DNA of 64,000 bases from Pseudomonas sp. R5(2019). Its GTDB lineage: Bacteria; Pseudomonadota; Gammaproteobacteria; Pseudomonadales; Pseudomonadaceae. This document shows, piece after piece, positions 36,770-45,407 of the stretch. The stretch lies in contig NZ_JAAAMT010000018.1 in NCBI RefSeq assembly GCF_009905435.1, forward strand, positions 40,412 to 104,411, given 5' to 3'. Position numbers and translations under genes: made by a program. A model generated the notes under the pieces. It had not been told where the DNA came from. It worked only from the letters and a program-made list of their open reading frames with translations, and ran no database searches. Position 1 is the stretch's first letter; each line of letters begins with the position of its first letter.

Positions 36770-37811
36770 GACCTCGCCAACCCAGGCCAACTTCAACTGC
36801 ATCCCGGTTGTGAATATCGCCGGACTCTTCAGTATCGAACTCGAGCATCGCCTGGCCGTGGCCGAAAAGCTCGGGCGCGCCGCCAGCGATGTGGGCTTTC
36901 TGTATATCACCGGGCACGGCATCGATCCGGCGCTGATCGAAGGGCTGCGCCAGGCGGCCAGGGATTATTTCGCACAGCCACTGGACACCAAGATGCAGCA
37001 CTACATCGGCGCCTCAGAAAGCCACAAGGGCTTCGTGCCAGAAGGAGAGGAGGTCTATTCCAAGGGCAAGCCGGACCATAAAGAGGCCTTTGACATCGGC
37101 TTTGAAGTGCCGGTGGATGATCCGCTGTTCCTCAGTGGTACGCCGCTGCTGGGGCCGAATCACTGGCCCGACGTACCGGGTTTTCAGACCTCCGTACAAA
37201 ACTACTATCAGGCCGTGTTTGCGCTTGGCCGGCGATTGTTCGATGGCTTCGCACTGGCCCTGGGCCTGGAGGAAGGCTACTTCGATGCGCTGGTGACTCG
37301 GCCGCCTTCCAAACTGCGGTTGATCCATTACCCCTTTGACGCCGACGCCGTGGATGCCCCGGGCATTGGCGCGCATACCGACTACGAGTGCTTCACCATC
37401 CTGCACGCCGATCAGCCGGGGCTGGAGGTGCTTAACGATCAGGATCAATGGATCGACGCACCGCCAATGCCCGGGGCGTTCGTGGTGAACATCGGCGACA
37501 TGCTGGAAGTCATGACCGCCGGGACCTTTGTGGCCACCGCTCACCGGGTGCGCAAGGTGGCTCAGGAGCGTTATAGCTTCCCGCTGTTTTACGCCTGCGA
37601 CTACCACACGCTGATCAAACCGCTGTCGGCATTCGCCAGTGACACTCAGGACTACGAGGCGCTGGCCATTGGTGAGCACATGTGGAGCCAAGCCCTGCAG
37701 ACCTACCAGTACCTGCGCAAACGCGTCGAGAACGGCGAGCTTGAGCTGCCGTCCCGGGCCCGAAAGCCATCGAGCTTCGGCCGCCTGAAGAACACCGCCA
37801 CACATTCCTGA
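36762..37811 (+). CDS. Isopenicillin-N-synthase-like 2-oxoglutarate/Fe(II) oxygenase
   Basis: 349 residues from ATG 36762 after GAAGGAGCCCACC. The N-terminal DIOX_N part has VVNIAGLF and [13 protein letters not shown]. The C-terminal jelly roll keeps the iron ligands His205 and Asp207 ([12 protein letters not shown]) and His261 (TAHRV), and the Arg270/Ser272 pair (ERYSF) that binds 2-oxoglutarate in the family. Such enzymes hydroxylate or ring-close small molecules. The overlap with the TIM-barrel gene and the binding-protein gene 23 bases later show a common operon, so the imported compound is probably the substrate. Confidence 0.87.
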   Translation: MSKTSPTQANFNCIPVVNIAGLFSIELEHRLAVAEKLGRAASDVGFLYITGHGIDPALIEGLRQAARDYFAQPLDTKMQHYIGASESHKGFVPEGEEVYSKGKPDHKEAFDIGFEVPVDDPLFLSGTPLLGPNHWPDVPGFQTSVQNYYQAVFALGRRLFDGFALALGLEEGYFDALVTRPPSKLRLIHYPFDADAVDAPGIGAHTDYECFTILHADQPGLEVLNDQDQWIDAPPMPGAFVVNIGDMLEVMTAGTFVATAHRVRKVAQERYSFPLFYACDYHTLIKPLSAFASDTQDYEALAIGEHMWSQALQTYQYLRKRVENGELELPSRARKPSSFGRLKNTATHS

Positions 37812-37834
37812 AAAAACAACCCACGGAGCTTCCC

Positions 37835-38635
37835 ATGATGAAAATTCTCTGCGCCTCGACCCGACTGAGCCTGATCGCTGCTGGCCTGTTCTGCGCCGGT
37901 GCCGCCCTCGCCAGCACCGCTACCCCCGGTATGTTGAAGATTGGTATGGAAATCACCTACCCGCCGTTCGAGTCTTATGACGCCAACAAGAATGTGGTCG
38001 GCTCGGACCCTGAGTTGGCGCACTCTTTGGCCAAAGCGATGGGGGTCAAGGCCAACTTTGTCGATACCAAGTTTCCCAATCTGATCAACGGCCTCAACGC
38101 CGGGCATTACGACGCGATCATTTCCGGCATGTACATCACCCCTGAGCGCCAGCTCCAGGCGCGTACCATCGCCTACGCCAACACGGGCGCTGCGATCATG
38201 GTGCCCAAGGGCAGTGAGTTGAACCCGCAGGTTCCAGAAGACCTGTGTGGCCTGAAGATCGGCCTGGAACAGGGCACCACCTGGGTCGGCAAGTTCCGTC
38301 AGTTGTCCAGCGACTACTGCGTACCGAACAACAAAGGCGCCATCACCGTCAACGAGTACCCATCGGCCCCCGAGGTGACACAGGCGCTGCTCTCGAAGAA
38401 CATCCAGGCCCAGGTAGAAATCGCCGGTGCCGCGCACATGATCGCCCAGCGTACCAATGGCCGGGTGGTGGTCAGCTCGCAGAAGCTGGTTTACCCGCAG
38501 ACCTTGGGCATCTACGTCAAGAAAGACGCCGACGCTACCTACCAGGCGCTGGTCAAGGCGCTGGCCGAAAGCAAGGCTAACGGCGAATACGCCGCCATTC
38601 TCAGTACGTATGACCTGGAACCGGTCTCCGAGTAA
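37835..38635 (+). CDS. Amino-acid ABC transporter substrate-binding protein
   Basis: 266 residues; ATG 37835 follows CGGAGCTTCCC. A signal peptide ends near GAALA. SBP family 3 features: LKIGMEITYPPFESYDANK, GSDPELAHSLAKAMGV, YDAIISGMYITPERQ and GLEQGTTWVGKFRQL. It delivers ligand to the fused permease-ATPase encoded next. Confidence 0.9.
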   Translation: MMKILCASTRLSLIAAGLFCAGAALASTATPGMLKIGMEITYPPFESYDANKNVVGSDPELAHSLAKAMGVKANFVDTKFPNLINGLNAGHYDAIISGMYITPERQLQARTIAYANTGAAIMVPKGSELNPQVPEDLCGLKIGLEQGTTWVGKFRQLSSDYCVPNNKGAITVNEYPSAPEVTQALLSKNIQAQVEIAGAAHMIAQRTNGRVVVSSQKLVYPQTLGIYVKKDADATYQALVKALAESKANGEYAAILSTYDLEPVSE

Positions 38636-38646
38636 TGCCTGAATCT

Positions 38647-38666
38647 GCGCCCTCGCTCGAGGGCGC
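38647..38666 (+). terminator. Intercistronic hairpin after the binding-protein gene
   Basis: Nine-base perfect arms GCGCCCTCG and CGAGGGCGC with loop CT lie 12 bases after the stop. No T tract follows. Such hairpins usually stabilise the upstream mRNA, or partly stop transcription, so the binding protein is made in excess. Confidence 0.6.
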
Positions 38667-38684
38667 GGCTTGCGCGAGGTGTCT

Positions 38685-40232
38685 ATGCAATTCGATTGGG
38701 CTTACTTTATTTCGCTGTTCACCATGGCTGACTTCTGGGCGGCGAGCCTGACCGTCATCGAGTTAAGCGCACTGGCCTGGTTCCTGGGTATGCTGCTGGG
38801 TTTCGTCCTGGCGTCGGCCAAGCTGTCGAGCTTGCCCTGGCTGCGCATACCGGCGTCGCTCTATATCTGGTTCTTTCGCAGCATTCCGCTGCTGGTGCTG
38901 GTGGTCTTCATCTACAACCTGCCGCAGCTGCTGCCCGGTGCCGGGCCGGTGCTGTCGGTGCCGTTCTATTCCGGTCTGTTGGCGTTGGTGGTCACTGAGG
39001 CCGCCTACATGGCCGAAATTCATCGTGGCGGGCTGATTTCGGTCGCCAAGGGCCAGAAGGAAGCTGGCCGCGCCCTGGGAATTGGCCTGTTCGGCCTGCA
39101 ACGGCTGATCGTCATTCCCCAGGCGTTTCGTATCTCACTGCCGACGTTGATCAACGAATACATTACGGTGGTCAAGCTCACCTCGTTGATTTCGGTGATT
39201 TCACTGACCGAGCTGCTGACGGTGGGCCAGCGGCTGTATGCCCAGAACTTTCTGGTGATGGAAACCCTGGCGGCAGTGGGCGTGTACTACGTGCTGATCG
39301 TCACTGTGTTCGGCTTCGCCCTGCAACGGCTGGAACGCTACCTGGATCTGAACCTGCGTACACCGCAAACTCTGGAGAGCACCTCGGCACAAGTGCTGCG
39401 TGACAGTCTGGCGCCCGTAGCTCCGAGCAAGGTCAACCTCCCGGCCAAAGGCGCGGCCCCGGCCCTGCAACTGCAGGACGTGCACAAACGCTACGGCGCT
39501 CATCATGTACTCAAAGGCATTGACCTGAAGGTGCAAAGTGGCCAGGTGATTTCTATCATCGGTCCGTCCGGCTCCGGCAAGACCTCGCTGATCCGTACCA
39601 TCAACGGTCTGGAGCACATCGATCAGGGCGAAATCCTGTTGTTCGGCGAAGATTTCATCAATGCCGGGGACAAACCGAATGGCCGTCGGGTGAGTCAGGG
39701 TGTCCGGCGCATCGGCATGGTGTTCCAGAATTTCAATCTGTTCCCGCACCTGACGCTGCTGGACAACATCAGCCTCGCCCCGAGTTATCACGGCGTCAGC
39801 CGCGCACTGAGCGAACAACGCGCCTGCCAGCTACTCGACAAGGTCGGCCTGCTGGCACACGTCCACAAATATCCACATCAGCTATCCGGCGGCCAGCAAC
39901 AACGGGTGGCGATTGCCCGGGCCATGGCCATGGACCCGGACATCCTGCTGTTCGACGAACCGACCTCGGCGCTGGATCCGGAACTGGTCGGCGAGGTACT
40001 TACGGTGATCGCCGACCTGGCCCGCGAAGGCATGACCCTGCTGATTGTCACTCACGAAATGGACTTTGCCCTGTCGATCTCCGATCGGGTGATCTTCATG
40101 GAAAATGGCAACGTGCAGCTGGATGCCTCGCCTCAGGCGATCCGCGAAGAGCCTGGGGCCCAACGCGTGCGGCGGTTTATCGGATTGGAGGAATCAGAGG
40201 CGCAGCGTTGCCTGGCCGGTGAATTAAATTGA
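38685..40232 (+). CDS. Fused amino-acid ABC permease-ATPase
   Basis: 515 residues from ATG 38685 after GAGGTGTCT. Residues ~1-225 are a GlnP/HisM-type permease (FFRSIPLLVLVVFIYNLPQ, EAA loop GQKEAGRALGIGLFGLQRLI). A ~40-residue linker rich in Ala/Pro follows. Residues ~260-505 are a GlnQ-type ATPase with IIGPSGSGKTSLI, LSGGQQQRVAIARAM and ILLFDEPTSALDPE. Normally these are two genes, as in the other two transporters of this window. As the permease is a single type it would act as a homodimer. Confidence 0.9.
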   Translation: MQFDWAYFISLFTMADFWAASLTVIELSALAWFLGMLLGFVLASAKLSSLPWLRIPASLYIWFFRSIPLLVLVVFIYNLPQLLPGAGPVLSVPFYSGLLALVVTEAAYMAEIHRGGLISVAKGQKEAGRALGIGLFGLQRLIVIPQAFRISLPTLINEYITVVKLTSLISVISLTELLTVGQRLYAQNFLVMETLAAVGVYYVLIVTVFGFALQRLERYLDLNLRTPQTLESTSAQVLRDSLAPVAPSKVNLPAKGAAPALQLQDVHKRYGAHHVLKGIDLKVQSGQVISIIGPSGSGKTSLIRTINGLEHIDQGEILLFGEDFINAGDKPNGRRVSQGVRRIGMVFQNFNLFPHLTLLDNISLAPSYHGVSRALSEQRACQLLDKVGLLAHVHKYPHQLSGGQQQRVAIARAMAMDPDILLFDEPTSALDPELVGEVLTVIADLAREGMTLLIVTHEMDFALSISDRVIFMENGNVQLDASPQAIREEPGAQRVRRFIGLEESEAQRCLAGELN

Positions 40233-40263
40233 GCGTGTTTCAAGCAAGTTCTCATAGGTCTGA

Positions 40264-40569
40264 AGTGGCAAGATCGGGCCGTGGTTGTTCTGCCTTGACG
40301 GGAAAAATATCGAATGGCTGCCGCAAGCCAATGTGGAGGTTTCGGATGATGTGCTGGGAATCGTTTCGCTGGCCGAAAGCGGTCTGGGTATCTGCCAGAC
40401 CTATGACTTCATCATCCGGGACAGAGTGCAGCGGGGGCAATTGGTGGAAATACTTCCAGAGTTGAGCGGGCGCAGTCGGCCATTCTCGATCATTTACCCG
40501 CCTCACCGGCAATTATCAGCCGCATCCCGAGCGCTGATTGAGTTCATCCTGGACAACACCCAGGCCTGA
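40264..40569 (+). pseudogene. LysR regulator C-terminal remnant
   Basis: The frame 40264-40569 reads GPWLFCLDGKNIEWLPQANV, then VSDDVLGIVSLAESGLGICQ, GQLVEILPELSG and SRALIEFIL: the second half of a LysR ligand-binding domain with its normal C-terminal end. No DNA-binding domain precedes it; an in-frame stop is directly upstream. Confidence 0.75.
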
Positions 40570-40586
40570 ACTTCGATTCCGTTCAG

Positions 40587-40688
40587 GTTCGGGCGCGCCG
40601 CACGTTATGCGCCGCTTTGGCCTACATCGAGCGCCATGGCGCCCCTCGCTCCCCTGATGACCTACGTCAGCACAACTGCGCTAACCGG
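40587..40688 (+). pseudogene. LysR ligand-domain middle remnant
   Basis: Reads VRARRTLCAALAYIERHGAP then RSPDDLRQHNC, the segment that in LysR proteins comes just before the SG..W.F part found in the preceding remnant. Here it lies after it. It stops being recognisable at the 3' end of the convergent IclR gene. Confidence 0.65.
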
Positions 40689-41465
40689 CTAGAGGGTCCT
40701 TATCGAGGTCCGTATCGCGCGCGCGCATTCGATCACCGCTGGCGCCAGCTTGCGCTCGGCTTCCTCCATGGTCCAGCGGCTGGTAGGCACCACCACATGT
40801 ACTGCGGCGACCGGCAAGCCTTGACTGCCAATGATCGGGGAAGCAATCGTCATGTCGCCGAGAAACAGTTCCTCTTTGTTGATGGCATAGCCCTTGCGCC
40901 GTGTGGCTTCGATTTGCTCGAGGATGTCGTCTATCGCGGTCAGGGTGTATTGGGTGTGCTGTTTGCGCTCACTGGCCTCTAGTGCAGCGACGGGCTCGCT
41001 GCCTGGCAGAGCACTGAGATAGGCCCGTCCGGAGCCGGTGCAGTACATCGGTATGCGGCTGCCGATGGGCATGTGGATAGGGATGAATTTTGGCGCTACG
41101 AACCGTGCGACATAAACCATGTCCAGCCCGTCGGGCTCGGTCAGATTGGTCGTTTCCCCGGTGGCCTGCGCCAGCTCGGCAAGGAACGGGTTGGCCACGT
41201 CAACCAGCGTGTCGGCAGCCAGGTAGTTGTAGCCGATCTCCATGACCTTCGGGGTCAGCTGGAAACGCTTGGTCTGCGGATGTTTACGCACATAACCCAG
41301 CTCCTCCAGGGTGTGGATCATGCGTTGCGCGGAGCTTTTGTTGATGTCTGCCGCTTGCGCGATCTCCGCCAGATTCATCGTGCGCCGGGATGCGTTGAAT
41401 GCCCGCAGCACTGCCAGGCCTTTTTCCAGTGACTGATTGAACAGGGGATGAGGGTTATCGCTCAT
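40689..41465 (-). CDS. IclR family regulator
   Basis: 258 residues. The N-terminal winged helix is seen in LEKGLAVLRAFNASRRTMNL, AEIAQAADINKSSAQRMIHTLEELGYV. The C-terminal effector domain has MPIGSRIPMYCTGSGRAYLSAL and YAINKEELFLGDMTIASPI. It is divergent from the amino-acid transporter and FAD oxidase operon (41630-45134), which it probably controls. Two inverted repeats lie in the gap. Confidence 0.9.
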   Translation of the reverse strand: MSDNPHPLFNQSLEKGLAVLRAFNASRRTMNLAEIAQAADINKSSAQRMIHTLEELGYVRKHPQTKRFQLTPKVMEIGYNYLAADTLVDVANPFLAELAQATGETTNLTEPDGLDMVYVARFVAPKFIPIHMPIGSRIPMYCTGSGRAYLSALPGSEPVAALEASERKQHTQYTLTAIDDILEQIEATRRKGYAINKEELFLGDMTIASPIIGSQGLPVAAVHVVVPTSRWTMEEAERKLAPAVIECARAIRTSIRTL

Positions 41466-41494
41466 GGCAGATCCTTTGTGTTTTGCTTATTTCG

Positions 41495-41539
41495 TATCGA
41501 TAGTCGATATTAATAAATCTCTTTACGATTCTTGTAAAG
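41495..41539. promoter_or_regulatory. Two inverted repeats in the IclR/ABC divergent promoter
   Basis: TATCGA-TAG-TCGATA (41495-41509) and CTTTAC-7-GTAAAG (41521-41539) are both perfect. They lie 30 to 75 bases before the IclR start and are candidate IclR operators for both directions. Confidence 0.5.
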
Positions 41540-41629
41540 CGTTTATAGTTGTTTCGAGCCTCCTGCCATTCAACTGGGGCAATCCATACCGGACTTAATA
41601 CAAAAAAAGCGTCCAATGGGAGATACGCC

Positions 41630-42388
41630 ATGCTTACTCGCTTTCGTGCACTCGCATTCGTTGTTGCTCTGACTACCGGCATCGCTTCAGCCAATGTCGT
41701 CGCCGAGCCTGTCTACAAGGTCGGCGCAACCGCAACGGGTATTCCCTTCACCTTTCTCGACGTCAAAAGCCAGAGCATCCAGGGCATGATGGTCGACGCC
41801 GCACAGGCGGTGGCCAAGGCCGGTGGATTTGAGGTGGAGATCCAGCAGACCACCTTCGCTTCGCTGATTCCGTCACTGACTTCAAGCAAGATTGACCTGA
41901 TTTCCGCTGCCATGCTCCGAACGCCGGCGCGGGAAAAGGTGGTGCAGTATTCCGATCCGGTCTTCAGTTATGGCGAGGGTCTGATCGTCAGGGCCGACGA
42001 TCAAACGCCCTACACCCGGATGGAGGATTTGGCCGGTGAGGTAGTAGGCGCCCAGGTCGGCACCGTGTTCATCGACGAGTTGAACAAGCGTGGCGTCTTC
42101 AAGGAAGTCCGCGGCTATGACTCGATCCCCGATCTGATGCGTGACCTGGCGCTTGGCCGTATCAAGGCAGGCTTCGCCGACCGCCCGATCGTCGCCTACC
42201 AATTGGCTCAGGGCACCCAGAACAAGGTCCATCTGGTACCGAGCTACCAGCCAGTGGTGATGGGTGACGTTTGCCTGATCGTGCGCAAGGGTGACACTGC
42301 AACACTTGCGCAGGTCAACAAAGGCATCGCTGCGATCAAGGCTGATGGTTCGCTCGAACGCATCATCGAGAAGTGGAAACTCAACTGA
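41630..42388 (+). CDS. Amino-acid ABC transporter substrate-binding protein
   Basis: 252 residues from ATG 41630 after GGGAGATACGCC. A signal peptide ends near VVAEPV. SBP family 3: YKVGATATGIPFTFLDVKSQ, IQGMMVDAAQAVAKAGGF, LISAAMLRTPAREKVVQYSD and VGAQVGTVFIDELNK. First gene of an apparent four-gene operon with permease, ATPase and an FAD oxidase. Ligand unknown. Confidence 0.9.
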   Translation: MLTRFRALAFVVALTTGIASANVVAEPVYKVGATATGIPFTFLDVKSQSIQGMMVDAAQAVAKAGGFEVEIQQTTFASLIPSLTSSKIDLISAAMLRTPAREKVVQYSDPVFSYGEGLIVRADDQTPYTRMEDLAGEVVGAQVGTVFIDELNKRGVFKEVRGYDSIPDLMRDLALGRIKAGFADRPIVAYQLAQGTQNKVHLVPSYQPVVMGDVCLIVRKGDTATLAQVNKGIAAIKADGSLERIIEKWKLN

Positions 42389-42400
42389 TGGTTCCATCGC

Positions 42401-42420
42401 CCGCCCGCGATGGCGGGCGG
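42401..42420 (+). terminator. Intercistronic hairpin after the binding-protein gene
   Basis: Arms CCGCCCGC and GCGGGCGG with loop GATG, 12 bases after the stop, no T tract. It is placed as in the other transporter operon at 38647 and probably raises binding-protein expression relative to the permease. Confidence 0.6.
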
Positions 42421-42448
42421 TTCCACTCATTGTTTCGTGGGTAGCCTT

Positions 42449-43105
42449 ATGATTCTCCAGAACGCATTGGACTTCCTCCCCATCTTGCTCAAAGGGGCGG
42501 TGGTCACTGTTCAAGTGACGGCCGGGTCGTTTGTACTCAGCTCGCTGATCGGGCTGCTCTTCGCCCTGATGATGGTCTCGAAAATACGTGCGATCGCCTT
42601 GTTCGCCATTAGCGTGGTGAACATCATTCGCGGTCTGCCGATCATCGTGCAGCTGTTCTATATCTATTTCGTCCTGCCCGAATTCGGCATCCAGCTGACC
42701 GCAATGCAGGCCGGTATCATTGGCCTGGGGATCGCTTATTCGGCGTATCAGGCAGAAAACTTTCGGGGCGGTATCCAGGCCATTCAGCAAGGGCAGATCG
42801 AGGCCGCAGAATCCCTGGGGATGCGCGGTGCGATGGTGATGCGGCGAGTGGTGCTGCCCCAGGCATTCCGTATTGCCTTGCCGCCTTATGGCAATACGCT
42901 GGTCATGATGCTCAAGGACTCCTCGCTGGTCTCCACCATCACCGTGGCCGAGATGACGCGCGCGGGGCAACTGATCGCCTCCTCGACCTTCGAGAACATG
43001 ACGGTCTACACCCTGGTGGCATTGCTCTACCTCGCGATGAGCCTGCCACTGTCCTTTGCGCTGCGTCGTCTGGAAGCACGCTTCAGCACCCGGAGAACGT
43101 CATGA
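42449..43105 (+). CDS. Amino-acid ABC transporter permease
   Basis: 218 residues from ATG 42449 after GTGGGTAGCC. Five TM segments, with NIIRGLPIIVQLFYIYFVLP and the EAA loop QIEAAESLGMRGAMVMRRVV. A single permease, so it probably works as a homodimer. Its stop overlaps the ATPase start (ATGA). Confidence 0.9.
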   Translation: MILQNALDFLPILLKGAVVTVQVTAGSFVLSSLIGLLFALMMVSKIRAIALFAISVVNIIRGLPIIVQLFYIYFVLPEFGIQLTAMQAGIIGLGIAYSAYQAENFRGGIQAIQQGQIEAAESLGMRGAMVMRRVVLPQAFRIALPPYGNTLVMMLKDSSLVSTITVAEMTRAGQLIASSTFENMTVYTLVALLYLAMSLPLSFALRRLEARFSTRRTS

Positions 43106-43848
43106 TCGAGATCAAGGGTATTCACAAGAGTTACGGCAGCGTGGCGGTCCTCGAAGGCATCGACTTGCAAGTCAACAGTGGTGAAGTGGTGTGCCTGATC
43201 GGCCCTTCGGGGTCGGGGAAGTCCACGTTACTGCGTTGTATCAATGGCCTGGAAAGTTATGATCAGGGCGACATTCTGGTCAGCGGCGAACGTGTCGACC
43301 GCAGTGCCAGGAGCATCCACGACATTCGCAGCCGGGTGGCAATGGTCTTTCAGCGCTTCAATCTGTTCCCGCACCGCACGGCCTTGGAAAATGTCATGGA
43401 GGGGCCGATCTACGTGAAGAAGGAAAACCCTCAGGCCGCCCGCAAGAATGCTGAGGCGCTGATGGAAAAGGTCGGCTTGTCCCATCGGATGAATGCCTAC
43501 CCGGACGAACTGTCCGGTGGTCAGCAGCAACGTGTCGCCATTGCCAGAGCGTTGGCGATGAACCCCCAGGCGATCCTCTTCGACGAACCGACCTCGGCGC
43601 TTGACCCGGAACTGGTCGGCGAAGTGTTGGCGGTGATGCGCAAACTCGCCGACGAGGGCATGACGATGATCGTGGTGACGCATGAGATGGCTTTCGCTCG
43701 AGACGTCGCCGACAAGGTGTGTTTTCTGCACAGTGGCAAGATCGTCGAAACAGGGCCGCCCGGGGAGGTGCTGAGTACGCCTGCGCATCCACGCACGCAG
43801 GACTTTCTCCGCCGACTGCTCAACCACAGCGGGGAGGTGCCGGCATGA
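43102..43848 (+). CDS. Amino-acid ABC transporter ATPase
   Basis: 248 residues, GlnQ type: LIGPSGSGKSTLLRC, LSGGQQQRVAIARALAM, AILFDEPTSALDPELVGEVL. Overlaps both neighbours by four bases (ATGA), a sign of translational coupling with the permease and the FAD oxidase. Confidence 0.93.
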   Translation: MIEIKGIHKSYGSVAVLEGIDLQVNSGEVVCLIGPSGSGKSTLLRCINGLESYDQGDILVSGERVDRSARSIHDIRSRVAMVFQRFNLFPHRTALENVMEGPIYVKKENPQAARKNAEALMEKVGLSHRMNAYPDELSGGQQQRVAIARALAMNPQAILFDEPTSALDPELVGEVLAVMRKLADEGMTMIVVTHEMAFARDVADKVCFLHSGKIVETGPPGEVLSTPAHPRTQDFLRRLLNHSGEVPA

Positions 43849-45134
43849 ATGCACCTTTCGCACCTCAACTGCCAGCCTCTCTCTGGGCCGCGACTGCGTC
43901 ACCGGCGGTGGAAACGCCGGCGCTGGCTGAAGACAAACAAGTGGACGTAGCCATCGTCGGTGCCGGCTACACCGGTCTGGTGACGGCGTTGCGATTGGCT
44001 GAAGCGGGTGTCAGCGTCTGTGTGCTGGATGCTGGCGAGCCGGGCTGGGGGGCCTCGGGGCGTAACGGCGGACAGGTGATTCCAGGGTTGAAGTTCGACC
44101 CGGAGCAATTGCACGCCAAATTCGGTCCGGCCCGTGCCGAAGCGATGATCGGTGCGGCCGGTTCAGCCGCAGACGAAGTGTTTTCGTTGATCCGCCAGTA
44201 TGGCATCGAGTGTGATGCGACCCAAAAAGGCTGGATTCAACCGGCCTGTTCAGCCACCGCGATGAAGGCCATCGAGCAACGCGCCGCGCAATGGCAACGA
44301 CGGGGGGTCAAGGCGCAGCTGTTGGACCGGGCAGCGGTCAGTCAGCGCATTGGCACTGACAACTATCTGGGTGGCTGGGTCGACCCGCGAGCCGGCAGCC
44401 TGCATCCGTTGAGTTATGCCCGTGGCCTGGCGAAGGCCGCAATGGGGCAGGGCGCGATGATTCACGGTCACAGTCGTGTCACGGGGCTGCAGCGACAGGG
44501 ATCAGGCTGGAACTTGTCCACTGCGCAAGGATTCAAGATCAATGCGCAGCGGGTGCTGTTGGCCACCAATGGCTATACCGATGACCTGTGGCCCGGTTTA
44601 CGCCAGACCGTCGTCGCGGCCAATAGCTTCATTATCGCCACCCGTCCGCTCCCGCAGGCAATACGCAAGACCATCCTGCCGGGTGGCGAGGTCTGTTCGG
44701 ATTCACGGCGCTTGCTGCTCTATTTCAAGCAAGATGCGCAGGGCCGTTTGCTGCTTGGGGGGCGTGGGCCATTCTCGGAACCTTCGCGACAGAGCGACTG
44801 GGGACACCTGGAGCGTTCGCTCAGTGCGCTGTTCCCGCAACTGGCGGATGTTCCTGTCGAGTATCGCTGGAGTGGTCGGGTTGCTCTGACCCAGACCTTT
44901 CTGCCGCATGTTCACGAACCTGCCCCCGGGTTGTCGATCCTGCTCGGCTACAACGGTCGTGGCATTGCGCTGTCCACCGCGTTAGGCAGGCATCTGGCAG
45001 CAAAGCTGTCAGGGGTTACGCAGGACTTCCCGTTCCCGATCACGCCGCTGCGCAGAATTCCATTTCATGCGTTACAGCGCCTCTATCTTGCCGCTGGCAT
45101 TACCTATTACCGGGTACTGGATGCCTTGTTTTGA
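43845..45134 (+). CDS. DadA/PuuB-like FAD-dependent amine or amino-acid oxidase
   Basis: 429 residues from ATG 43845. The FAD-binding Rossmann fold is at the N-terminus (VDVAIVGAGYTGLVTALRLA), followed by GWGASGRNGGQVIPGLKFDP, typical of gamma-glutamylputrescine oxidase PuuB and relatives. GYNGRGIALSTALGRHLA closes the FAD domain near the end. The gene is coupled to the ABC transporter, so the imported compound is probably oxidatively deaminated by it. Polyamine derivatives or N-alkyl amino acids are possible substrates. Confidence 0.87.
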   Translation: MNAPFAPQLPASLWAATASPAVETPALAEDKQVDVAIVGAGYTGLVTALRLAEAGVSVCVLDAGEPGWGASGRNGGQVIPGLKFDPEQLHAKFGPARAEAMIGAAGSAADEVFSLIRQYGIECDATQKGWIQPACSATAMKAIEQRAAQWQRRGVKAQLLDRAAVSQRIGTDNYLGGWVDPRAGSLHPLSYARGLAKAAMGQGAMIHGHSRVTGLQRQGSGWNLSTAQGFKINAQRVLLATNGYTDDLWPGLRQTVVAANSFIIATRPLPQAIRKTILPGGEVCSDSRRLLLYFKQDAQGRLLLGGRGPFSEPSRQSDWGHLERSLSALFPQLADVPVEYRWSGRVALTQTFLPHVHEPAPGLSILLGYNGRGIALSTALGRHLAAKLSGVTQDFPFPITPLRRIPFHALQRLYLAAGITYYRVLDALF

Positions 45135-45183
45135 AGACTTGAGGTTTGCAGAGTTCTTTTGAATTCTGTAAATCGTTGAAAAA

Positions 45184-45199
45184 AGGACCTTCGGGTCCT
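45184..45199 (-). terminator. Terminator for the minus-strand ligase gene
   Basis: AGGACC-TTCG-GGTCCT hairpin. Read on the minus strand it is followed by a run of six T. It therefore fits the end of the transcript from the ACP-ligase-acyltransferase gene, beyond the REP block. Confidence 0.75.
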
Positions 45200-45218
45200 C
45201 AGGTTGCTGACAAACCCC

Positions 45219-45309
45219 CTGTAGGAGCAAGGCTTGCCTGCGATGCAGGCGCCGCTGTCTGCCTGATACATAGCGGCGCTTGCATCGCAGGCAAGCCTTG
45301 CTCCTACAG
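45219..45309. repeat. REP pair (inverted)
   Basis: A REP sequence beginning CTGTAGGAGCAAGGCTTGCC (45219) and its inverted copy ending GGCAAGCCTTGCTCCTACAG (45309) face each other over a short spacer. The arms are about 38 bases with a mismatch or two. This is the common pseudomonad REP/BIME type. It lies between two terminators. Confidence 0.85.
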
Positions 45310-45348
45310 TCGAATCCAGCAGGTAGATTTGAGTTTGTCAGCAGTCTG

Positions 45349-45367
45349 AGGACCTTCGGGTCTTTTT
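45349..45367 (+). terminator. Terminator for the plus-strand transporter/oxidase operon
   Basis: AGGACC-TTCG-GGTCT hairpin followed by seven T. It ends transcripts from the ABC-FAD oxidase operon after they have passed the REP pair. Confidence 0.8.
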
Positions 45368-45407
45368 TTCGTTCCAGCGCAAATCCAGCAGTGTGAGCAT
45401 TTACCTC

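Noticed and set aside
45219..45309. Possible CRISPR-like repeat
   Set aside because: Only two inverted copies with no regular spacers; it is a REP pair.
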